NCBI RefSeq assembly: GCF_017875955.1
Contig: NZ_JAGINK010000001.1
Location: forward strand, 3,006,501-3,070,500
DNA from: Pseudomonas sp. BP8
Lineage (GTDB): Bacteria > Pseudomonadota > Gammaproteobacteria > Pseudomonadales > Pseudomonadaceae
Direction of reading: 5' to 3'
Length of the DNA: 64,000 bases
Both the position numbers and the translations under genes were made by a program. Each line of letters begins with the position of its first letter. The first letter of the stretch is position 1. Below are positions 16,388 to 25,700 of this stretch, piece by piece. A model generated the notes under the pieces. That model did not search any database and had not been told where the DNA came from. It saw only the letters and a program-made list of their open reading frames with translations.

Positions 16388-16747
16388 ATGGCTGGTAATC
16401 AAGGCAATAAAGGTGGCGACATGGGCAAAGGCGCCCAAGGCAATCAAGGCGATCAGGCCCACGACCAGGACAAGGCTGGCCAGGCAGGACGTCAAGGTGG
16501 CCAGATGTCTGAAGGTGGCATGGGCAATGATCCGCAGCGTCAGTCCGACATGGGCAAGCAAGGCGGACAGAAGTCCGGTGGCGAGTGGACCAAGGATAGT
16601 GACAAAGCCGGCCAGACCGGTCGCCAGGGTGGGCAAGGGGCAGGCGGCGGAATGGCTGACGATCCCGCCCAGACCACACAACGCGACCGCGATGCAGGTC
16701 AGCATGGTAGTGCTGACCGTAACATGCACAAAGACGAGAAACACTGA
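16388..16747 (+). CDS. KGG-type hydrophilic stress protein
   Basis: A 119-residue protein made almost wholly of Gly, Gln, Lys, Asp, Ser and Met, with no hydrophobic core. Repeated blocks are seen (AGQAGRQGGQ, AGQTGRQGGQ; GGMGNDPQRQ, GGMADDPAQT). This resembles the KGG/Con-10-like general stress proteins and hydrophilins, which accumulate in stationary phase and under drying or osmotic stress. It is probably intrinsically disordered. GAGG upstream of ATG 16388 supports the start. It lies close to proP and the RIO kinase, but no shared operon is visible. Confidence 0.75.
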   Translation: MAGNQGNKGGDMGKGAQGNQGDQAHDQDKAGQAGRQGGQMSEGGMGNDPQRQSDMGKQGGQKSGGEWTKDSDKAGQTGRQGGQGAGGGMADDPAQTTQRDRDAGQHGSADRNMHKDEKH

Positions 16748-16800
16748 TTCGTCTGCAGCTCAACCGGGGCGCCTCGCGCTCCGGTTGCAACCACGAGCTG

Positions 16801-16903
16801 AAGCCTCTTCGCAGGCTAGCTCGTCCCTGCGGGATGCGTGCCGGATCCAGTCACTGTGTTCGGCATGCATCACGTAGGGGCGGTCTATCCTGCGAAGAGG
16901 CTT
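16801..16903. terminator. Inverted REP-like arms between convergent genes
   Basis: aagcctcttcgcagg (16801-16815) and its complement cctgcgaagaggctt (16889-16903) bracket a degenerate REP interior. They lie between the stop of the KGG gene and the stop of the convergent Crp-type gene. The right arm runs into TTTTG. It may stop transcription from the left. Confidence 0.5.
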
Positions 16904-16929
16904 TTGCGTTTCTGCTTGCAGTTAATCTC

Positions 16930-17667
16930 CTAATCTTCGCGATTCCCTGTTACTCGGCGCACTGGCAAGTACGGCAGCAACCGCTCGGTTTCCTTCCTCA
17001 CCACCTCGTAGCATTCGCAGCTGAGTGCCTCCAGTCGTGCCCTGTCGAGCACCTTGATATGCCCGCGGCTGTATTCGATGACGCCCAGCCGTTGCAGCTT
17101 GCCAGCCGCATCGGTGACCCCTTCGCGGCGTACGCCGAGCATGTTGGCGATCAATTCCTGGGTCATGCGCAGCTGATCGCTTTGCAGCCGATCCAGCGAC
17201 AGCAGCAGCCAGCGGCACAGCTGCTGGTCGATCGAGTGGTGACGGTTGCACACGGCGGTCTGGGCCATCTGCGTGATCAGTGCCTGGGTGTAGCGCAGCA
17301 TCAACAGCAACAGTTCACCGTGGCGATTGAATTCGTCCTTCAGGCGCTGCCCCGGCAGCCGATAGGCGTGCCCGGCGCTTTGCACGATGGCCCGGCTAGG
17401 CGTGCTTTCACCGCCCATGAATACGGCAATGCCGACCAGGCCTTCGTTGCCTACCACAGAGATCTCCGCTGATGCGCCGTTTTCCATCACGTACAGCAAG
17501 GAAATGATCGAGTCGGTCGGGAAGTAGACGTGGCGCAGCGTATCGCCGGATTCATACAGGGCTTTGCCCAACGGCAGGGTGACCAGCTCAAGGTCGCCTT
17601 GCAGGCGATCGAACGCCTGCGCGGGCAGGGCAGCCAGCAGATGATTGTGGCGCGGGGTGGGCTGCAT
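16930..17667 (-). CDS. Crp/Fnr-family transcription regulator
   Basis: A 245-residue regulator. ATG 17667 (MQPTPRHNHLLAALP) is chosen because the upstream open frame only reads through REP sequence. The N-terminal cyclic-nucleotide-binding fold covers about residues 15-140 (GDTLRHVYFPTDSIISLLYV, SVVGNEGLVGIAVFMGGEST). A Crp-type winged helix follows (MTQELIANMLGVRREGVTDA, LGVIEYSRG). The classical RSA phosphate-binding arginine of Crp is not apparent, and the Fnr cysteines are absent, so the ligand is unknown and it may respond to none. It is convergent with the stress-protein gene and backs onto the REP array. Confidence 0.88.
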   Translation of the reverse strand: MQPTPRHNHLLAALPAQAFDRLQGDLELVTLPLGKALYESGDTLRHVYFPTDSIISLLYVMENGASAEISVVGNEGLVGIAVFMGGESTPSRAIVQSAGHAYRLPGQRLKDEFNRHGELLLLMLRYTQALITQMAQTAVCNRHHSIDQQLCRWLLLSLDRLQSDQLRMTQELIANMLGVRREGVTDAAGKLQRLGVIEYSRGHIKVLDRARLEALSCECYEVVRKETERLLPYLPVRRVTGNRED

Positions 17668-17779
17668 GGGTGCATCAACCTTCAGCTTGGCGTGGTTGTA
17701 CAAGCCTAGTTCACACAGTTGGCCTCCAGCCGAGCCGCTTCGAGTCTTTTCAATAGGTAGCTGGCTTGCATGCGCCGCC

Positions 17780-18428
17780 CTCATAGAACTAACGCTAACT
17801 TGTTGATTTAGCAGAACCCTGTAGGAGCGGGCTTGTCCCGCGAAGAGGCCAGTCCAGCCACCGTGGTGGATGGCACCGGCTTCGCCGGTTTCGCGGGACA
17901 AGCCCGCTCCTACAGGGATGGTGCATACCTCGATGTACAGGGCAGGGGCCACGGCTGCGCTAGCTGCAGGCTGCTGCCGGCCAGCGGCTTCAGCTGGCTT
18001 GAGTGCGCCGGGGCTGCTGCGCAGCCCTTTCCGACCGGTCCGGCGCCCCGGCGAGGCCGCTCTCATAGAACTGACGCTAACTTGTTGATTTAGCGAAACC
18101 TGTAGGAGCGGGCTTGTCCCGCGAAGAGGCTAGTCCAGCCACCGTGGTGGATGGCACCGGCTTCGCCGGTTTCGCGGGACAAGCCCGCTCCTACAGGGAT
18201 GGTGCATACCTCGATGTACAGGGCAGGGGCCACTGCTGCGCTAGCTGCAGGCTGCTGCCGGCCAGCGGCTTCAGCTGGCTTGAGCGGTCCGGCGCCCCGG
18301 CGAGGCCGCCCTCATAGAACTGACGCTAACTTGTTGGTTTAGCGAAACCCTGTAGGAGCGGGCTTGTCCCGCGAAGAGGCCAGTCCAGCCACCGTGGTGG
18401 ATGGCACCGGCTTCGCCGGTTTCGCGGG
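17780..18428. repeat. Tandem array of REP-containing units (3 copies, third split by an IS)
   Basis: Units begin with ctcatagaact at 17780, 18062 and 18311 (periods 282 and 249 bp). Each has a 38-bp leader, a REP pair, then a tail containing a decayed copy of the 3' end of the glucan synthase gene. A 28-bp identical stretch lies at 17962-17989 and 18243-18270, the same as coding bases 19819-19846. The third unit breaks at 18428 where the IS inserted and resumes at 19709. No gene is seen here; the short open frames are REP read-through. Confidence 0.85.
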
Positions 18429-19708
18429 TGTACGACCGGAGACATCCTTTACATCTTAAACCGGGGACATGGTTTACACATTTGAGGCTTGAACGCGGTT
18501 TTCACCCCGTTCCAGCCTCCCCAGGAGATGGTCACACAGAAACACATCCCAAATATCATCCTCCACCTCTTTCAGGCCAATCCTCTCGCCAGACAAGGCC
18601 TCGCTGATGAACAGCAGCTTGCCTTTCCACTTGATCGAGCCATTTTGCCTGACACTGCGGACAGCCATTTCGGCGGGATACTCCACGACAGGCAGACATC
18701 CGGGGTAAGGCCGATTGGATGGTACATACAGCTCAAATGGACGCTTCATCCCCAGTGCTTCGTGGGGACGGACATAGTTGAATTCGTGGCGGAAATGCTC
18801 AAGCAACAATTGTTGATGGATCAGATTGTGACCCAGAGGCAGTTCAAGCTTCATGCTGCGATGCATCCGCTCGTGACGACCATTCTGATCTGGGCGCGCG
18901 GGAGCGGTCCGTTCGGGAAAAATCCCGAGGCGGATCAACCAAACAGCGATAGTGGACATCCTTGCCAGCCCGACTGAAGCAAATGGGCTGCCGTTGTCAG
19001 AGCGGATTACCTCTGGCATTCCATGCTCCTGAAAAAGCCACTCAAGCGTCTGTATGACCGGCTGCGTCATGATGTTCTTGTGGGCTTTGCAGGCCAAGAG
19101 GAGGCGCGAGGCGTGGTCCGTGACTGTTAGCGGGTAGCACCACTGGCCGTTGAGCATTTTGAACTGGCCCTTGTAGTCGATGCACCAGGTCTTGTTCGGC
19201 TCGTTGGCCTCTCTCATCTTTGTGGGGCTTTTCCCGTATCGCCGCTTTGGCCCACGTTTGTGAACCATGCCCAGTCGGTCTAGCCACTGCCCTGCGGTGC
19301 TCGGGGACGGCCAGTCAACGGATGGATCTTCAAGGCGCAACAGCTCAATGAGCTTCTTGGGGCCCCATTTGTCGTGCGCTTCTTTCATCGCAACAATGCG
19401 GGCCAACAGCTCATCACTTGTCTTGTTAGGACTGTTGTCGGGACGCCGTGAGGCATCGGACAGCGCTTCAACGCCGCCCGCAGAATATCGCGATATCCAT
19501 TTGTCGATCGTGGGGCGGCTGACGTTGTACCGGCGAGCAAGCTGACTCTTGGTGTAATCACCGGAAAGCCATTCGCCAATCAATCTGACTCGTTGATCCA
19601 TGGGGGACTCTTGGTTCCAGGGCATGATCAAATACCTCCTGATCATGCGTATTAGCCTGTAAACCATGTCCCCGGTTTGAAATGTAAACGATGTCTCCGG
19701 TTTGTACC
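18429..19708. mobile_element. IS481-family insertion sequence
   Basis: About 1280 bp with imperfect terminal inverted repeats of about 50 bp (accggagacatcctttacat at the left; accggagacatcgtttacat read inward from the right). A probable 4-bp target duplication cggg flanks it (18425-18428 and 19709-19712). It carries one transposase gene and has landed in the second arm of a REP pair, rejoining gggacaagcccgctcctaca on its right side. The ends look intact, so the element may be active. Confidence 0.85.
18474..19625 (-). CDS. IS481-family transposase
   Basis: DDE transposase of 383 residues. ATG 19625 is chosen because AGGAGG lies nine bases upstream. The N-terminal helix-turn-helix is SQLARRYNVSRPTIDKWISR. 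The catalytic triad is visible as D in CIDYKGQF, D in IRSDNGSPF and E in NGRHERMHRSMKLE. The reading frame is unbroken. It acts on the terminal inverted repeats at 18429 and 19708. Confidence 0.93.
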   Translation of the reverse strand: MPWNQESPMDQRVRLIGEWLSGDYTKSQLARRYNVSRPTIDKWISRYSAGGVEALSDASRRPDNSPNKTSDELLARIVAMKEAHDKWGPKKLIELLRLEDPSVDWPSPSTAGQWLDRLGMVHKRGPKRRYGKSPTKMREANEPNKTWCIDYKGQFKMLNGQWCYPLTVTDHASRLLLACKAHKNIMTQPVIQTLEWLFQEHGMPEVIRSDNGSPFASVGLARMSTIAVWLIRLGIFPERTAPARPDQNGRHERMHRSMKLELPLGHNLIHQQLLLEHFRHEFNYVRPHEALGMKRPFELYVPSNRPYPGCLPVVEYPAEMAVRSVRQNGSIKWKGKLLFISEALSGERIGLKEVEDDIWDVFLCDHLLGRLERGENRVQASNV

Positions 19709-19748
19709 CGGGACAAGCCCGCTCCTACAGGGGTCGTGCATAGCTACG

Positions 19749-22700
19749 CTACGGCGCCATCGGCAGGGGTAACGGCTGGCGCTGGGCAATCACCTGATGC
19801 ACGCCGCCATCATCCACCAGCTGCAGGCTGCTGCCGGCCAGCGGCTGGCCGTCCAGGCTCAGGCTCAGCTCGCCGGCCTGACCGTCGCTGCGTACTTCGA
19901 TCCGGTAATCACTGCTACCAAAGCGGTAGTGCAGGGTATAGCCCGGCCAATCGGCGGGGAGCAGCGGCTGGATGCGCAAAGTCTCGCCAGTACGCCGCAG
20001 GCCTAGCAGGCTCTCGACGATCAGGCGGTACATCCAGCCCGCCGAACCCGTGTACCAGCTCCAGCCGCCGCGGCCAGCGTGCGGCGCCACCGCGTAGACA
20101 TCGGCGGCCATCACGTAGGGTTCGACCTTGTAGGTGTCGATCAAGGCGCTGCAGCCCTGGCGCACCGGGTTGATCATGCGCAGCAGCTCCCAGGCTTTGG
20201 CCCGGTCGCCAAGCTGGGCGAAGGCCATGCTCGTCCAGATCGCGGCATGGGTGTACTGGCCGCCGTTCTCGCGCACACCGGGCAGATAGCCTTTGATGTA
20301 GCCCGGGTCGAGGCTGCCTTGGTCAAAGGCGGGATCGAGCAGTTGCACGATGCCGATATCGCGGCGCACCAGCAGCCGGTCGACGGCGTTCATTGCCATG
20401 CGGGCGCGCTCCGCCGGGGCGATGCCGGAGAGCACCGCCCAGCTCTGCGAGAGCGAGTCGATGCGGCATTCCTGATTGCTCGCCGAGCCCAACACCTGGC
20501 CATCGTCGAACCAGGCGCGGCGGTACCAGCCACCATCCCAGGCGTGCGCCTCAAGGTTGGCTGCAAGCGCCGTGGCGCGCGCACTACATTGTTCGGCGAA
20601 GGCACTGTCACCCCGGCGCTGGGCCAGGCGGCTGAAGGCGTGCAGCACCTGATGGCCGAAGAAGCCCAGCCAGACACTCTCACCCAGGCCGTGCTCGCCG
20701 ACGCGGTTCATGCCGTCGTTCCAGTCGCCGCTGCCCATCAGTGGCAGGCCATGGACACCGCACCCGAGCGCCTGGCCAAGGGCCCGCTGACAATGCTGAT
20801 ACAGGCTCTCGACCACCCCTGAGCGAGCCGGCAGGTCGTAGTAAGACTCCTCACCGGCATTCAGCGGGCGTCCTTCGATATAGCCCACCGGTTCGTCCAG
20901 CACAGCGCTGTCGCCGCTGACCTCGACGTAGCGGCAGGTCGCCAGCGGCAACCACAGCAGGTCGTCCGAGCAGCGTGTGCGCACGCCGCGTTGCAGCGGT
21001 GGATGCCACCAGTGCTGCACATCGCCTTGCAGGTACTGGTGCGCGGCGCAGGTCAACAGGTGCTGACGCGCCGCCGCCGGGGCAGCGTGGACCATGGCCA
21101 TGCTGTCTTGCAGCTGGTCGCGAAAACCGATGGCGCCACCCGATTGGTAGAAGCCGCTGCGCGCCCAGAAGCGGCAGGCGATCACCTGGTACATCAGCCA
21201 GCCGTTGACCAGTACATCCAGCGCGGGCTCCGGTGTTTCGATGCGCACGCGGCCCAGGGTCTGGCGCCAGTAGGTCTGTACCTTGTCCAGTTCGGCCAGC
21301 GCCGCACGCACGCCGCGCAACTGCAAGACCCGCTGGGTCGCCGCCGCGGCATCCGCTTCGGCGCCCAGGCGAAAGACCACTTCACGACGTTCGCCAGGCG
21401 CCAGCAGTACGCTTACCTGGATTGCTGCGCAGGGGTCCAGGCCACCCCCGGTGCGGCCCGACAAGCGCGCCTGGCGCAAGCCGGCAGGCGCCTGCAGGTG
21501 GCCGTTGCGGCCAAGAAACTCACTGCGGTCGCAGGTGATGCTGAGGGACGGCAGGTCGCAATCGAGGTAGGCCACATGGCCGGAAAACTCGATCGAAAAT
21601 GCGTTGCGGGCAAACAGTGCGCCACTGACCGGGTCGGTTTCGCTGACCACATGCATCGCCGCTTTGCTGCGCAGGTCACCCAGCACCCACTCGACGAACG
21701 CGGTGGCGCTCAGCCGCCGCGGCCGGTCGGAACTGTTGTGCAGCATGAGCCGGGAGAACTTTACCGGCGCCTCCAGCGCGACATACACCCACAGTTCGCT
21801 GCTCAGGCCCTCTTCGGCGTACTCGAACACGCTGTAACCAAAACCATGACGGGTGCGGTAGTTGCCCGGGCCGGGGCACGGCTGCGCGGTGGCCGACCAG
21901 ACTTCACCGCTGTCTTCGTCGCGCAAGTACAGCGCCTCGCCACTGGGATCGCTGACCGGGTCGTTGTGCCAGGGTGTCAGGCGATATTCATGGGCGTTGT
22001 CGCGCCAGGTGTAGGCGCTCCCTGCCTGCGATATGACGCTGCCGAACTGGGCATTGGCGAGGATGTTGACCCACGGCGCCGGGGTCGCGCGGCCGGGCAG
22101 CACCGGGATGATGTACTCGCAGCCATCGGCGCTGAAACCGCCGTAGGGATTTTCCAGCAGCAGTGCTGTCTGGCGCGGCGGCGCAGGGCGGGTGTGCGGG
22201 CTGGCAGGCAACGCTGGGGTGGCGACGAAACGGGCCGGGGCAGGTGGCCCGCGGCGTCGGTGCAGTTGTTCGGCGAGGCTGCCATGGCTGTCGCTGAGCA
22301 CCAGCCGGGCCACCGAGAGCAGCAGCACCCGGTCTTCATCGCTGAGTTGCTGTGCCGGCCGCACGAAGATGCCGCCGGCGCGATCGAGCAGGGCGGCTTC
22401 ACTGCCGGAGGCAACCACCCCCATGATCAGCTCTTGCAGTTGTTGGCGGTAACCGGCCTGGTCCTCGTTCCAGATCACCAGGTCCAGGGCCAGCCCTTTC
22501 TGTCGCCAGTAGGCGTGGGCGTGAACCATCTGCTTGACCAGCTGGATGTTGGCCGGGTCAGCGATCTGCACCAGCACGATAGGCAGGTCGCCGGAGATGC
22601 CCTGGCCCCAGAGCCCGGACTGGTTGCGCCGGTTGCTCGCCAGCAGCGCACTGTTGGCGCGCAGGGTTGCGTGGGCGTAGATCACCGACGCGGCCATCTG

Positions 22701-25700
22701 CTCGAACAGGCGGGCATCGGCCAGCGAGCCGTTGAGCTGACGCAGCAGCACCTGGCTGTGCGGCCAGGCCAGGTCGAAGGCGCGGTCGGCCAGGTGGCGG
22801 TCGCGGTATTTGGTGATCAGCTGCACGCAGGCTTCGCGGCTGGCGGCCACGCCTGTGGCCAGGTCGATGGTGACGCTCTGGCCGGGGTCGAGGCTGATTC
22901 GACAACGGATCGAGACGATCGGGTCGAGGACGGCACCGGCGCTGTCGCAAAGCTGGCGCGCGTCTGCCTGCAACGCCGCCGGTGCCCGCAGGCTGCGGCC
23001 GCGACCCATGAAGCGGGCGCGGTCGGTCTCGAAGGAAATCTCTTCGATGTCGGCGCCGTGCACCGCCAGGACATGGCACAGCCACGGCGCGACTTCCTGT
23101 TGCGAGCGCGGCCGGCGCGTGCAGACGATGGCCTGCAGCGGGCGGATCAGTTCGGTCTGCACAAACAGCTTGCTGAAGGCCGGGTGCAGCGCATCGCTGA
23201 TGGCTGGTGCCAACACCACTTCGGCATAGCTGGTCAGCTCCAGGCTACGCCGTTGCTGGGCGTGATTGGTCAGGTGCAGGCGCCGTAGCTCGATGTCGTC
23301 TTCGGGGGAGACAGCAATTTCGCTGTGGCAGTCGAAGTCCAGCTCGCGCACGCGAAACTCGGCCCGGCCATCGCTGAAGATGGCCTCCTGGCTCTGCGGG
23401 GTATGCAAGGTGGGTTGATAGCTGGTTGACCAGTAGTGGCCGCTGTCGACGTCGCGCAGGTAGCAGTAACTGCCCAGGCTGTCGTTGCTGATGTCCTCGT
23501 GCCAGCGGGTGACGGCGAGATCGTTGCAGCGGCTGTAGCCGCTCCCCGCGCTGTTGACCATGACGTGGTAACGGCCGTTGGACAGCAGTTGCACGGCAGG
23601 GTAGCGCCGGTTCGGATCGCTGAACACGCGCAGGCGCGATTCACTGGCGCTGCCGGTATCGTCCAGGGCCGGCGCCTGCGAGGTGTGCAGGTACTGCGCA
23701 GCGGTTTTCGGTACGCGCTCCTGCAGGAGCAGCATGCTGGCCTGGCAGTTGGGATCGGAGGCAAAGCGGCGCTGCATCGGCTTGTCCAGCAGCAGTGAGG
23801 TCAGGGCCAGGAAGCTCATGCCCTGGTGATGGGCCATGAACGAACGGATCACCACCGCGTCCTGGCCTGGCGGCAGGCGCGCTTCGGTGTAGTCGACCGC
23901 CTCGTACAGGCCGAAACGACCGGCCAGCCCGGCCTGGGCCAGACGCTGCAGGTTACGGCAGGCAGCGCCCGGGGCGACCATCAGGGCCAAGGCGCTGGCA
24001 TAGGGGGCGACCACACGTTCTTCGCCGAGGCCGCGCTTAAGGCCCAGGCCGGGTACGCCGAACGCTCGATACTGATAATTGAAGTGGCTGTCCAGCGCGT
24101 TGTAGGCCGACTCCGAGACACCCCACGGCAGGCCGGCATGCTTGCCATGCTCGATCTGCCGGGTGACTGCGGCCTGGCAGGTCTGGTCAAGCAGGGTGCC
24201 TTCGTAGCTGGGCATCAGCAGCATCGGCATGAGGTACTCGAACATCGAGCCCGACCACGACAGCAGCACCGGTACCCCGGCATTGCTGGTCAGCAGTCGA
24301 CCCAGGGCCAACCAGCTCGCTTGCGGGACCTGGCCTTGGGCGATGGCGACAAAATTGGTCAGGCGCATCTCTGAGGCGAGCAGGTCGTAAAAGGCGCTGT
24401 CCGGGCGATGCTCGGTGGCGTTGTAGCCAATCGTGAACAGGTCGCGCTGGGTGTCATAGAGGAAGCTGAAGTCCATGCTCGCCAGGCCGGCAATCTGCCG
24501 TGCCAGGCGCGTCGCGCTGGCGATACGCTGGCCGCTCAGCGCCTGCAGGGCGGCCACGGCAGGCTGCGCGGCGGGCGACCAGTGCGCGGGTTCGAGCGCG
24601 ACCAGTTGGTGCCAACTGTACGGCGTCGGCAGGGTCTGATCATGGCCTGCCGGCATGGCGAAACGGCGCAGCTCGGCGGCCATGTCCAGGCACTGCGCCT
24701 GTAACGCCGCCAGCCAGAACGCACAGTCGCTGGTGTCTTCGCTGTGATGCTGCGTGCGGCTGTAGTCGGCCAGTTGCTCCAGCCATTCAGGCAACTGTTC
24801 GGGCTGGGTCTGCCGCGCAAGCGCTTCGGTCCGCTCGCGCAAGGCGCGCAGTTCGCCGGTGTTTCGCCCTGCACTGGCGAACGCGCTGAGCAGCACATCA
24901 AGGGTGTCCAGCAGGCCGTTGCAGATGCGCTGATCCAGCAGGGGCGCGTTGGCCACCTCCAATAGCCCAGGGCGCAGGGTCAGCAGCAAGCCGGCCAGGT
25001 TGCCGCTGTCGACCGTCGACACGTACAGCGGTGCCAGCGGCGTGCAGGTCTGCGTGTCGTACCAGTTGTAGAAGTGGCCTTTGTAGCGCTCCAGCCGACT
25101 GAGGCTGTCGAGCATCAGCGTCAGGCGCTCGAGCAGGCGGGCGCTGCTCAGGTAGCCGAAGTCATGGGCCGCCAGGTGCGCGAGCAGCGCCATGCCGATG
25201 TTGGTCGGCGAGGTGCGGTGGGCGATGCTGGCGTAGGGCGGCTCCTGGATGTTGTCGGGTGGCAACCAGTTGTTGTGGGCGTCGACATGGTGGTCGAAGA
25301 AGGCCCAGTTGGCGCGGGCCAGGCGGCGCAAGAACGCAGTCTCCTCGAGCGAGGGGATGAACACCGCGCGGCTTCGTTCGCGGCTGAGCCACCAGGCCAG
25401 CGCCGGGCCCAGCAGCCACAGTGCAAGAATCGGCGCGGCAACCAGCAGCCCCTGCGCTTGCAGCAGCGCTCCGGCTATCACCAAGGCGCACACGAGGGGG
25501 CTGATCCACTGCTGCCGATAGAGGCCGATCAGGCTGTTGACGCTGACCCGGGCGTCTTCGCGCGACGGGTTCCACTGCAGCAAGCGCCGCCGGCTGACCA
25601 GCAGGCGCCACAGCGTGCGGGTGATCGCATCGAGGCTGTAGAAGGCCTCGAAGGGCAGCCAGGCCAAGCCCAGGCCGCAGCGCTCAAAATGTCCCAGCGA

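Noticed and set aside
17668..18066. N-terminal extension of the Crp-family protein by 133 codons
   Set aside because: The extension translates REP repeat sequence; the conserved fold begins at ATG 17667.
17780..18428. Regular repeats that might be a CRISPR array
   Set aside because: Units are 249-282 bp with REP palindromes and decayed coding sequence, not short repeats with unique spacers; no cas genes.
20991..23288. 765-codon open frame on the plus strand, and other plus-strand frames to 28.4 kb
   Set aside because: They lie opposite the glucan synthase and show no family features.
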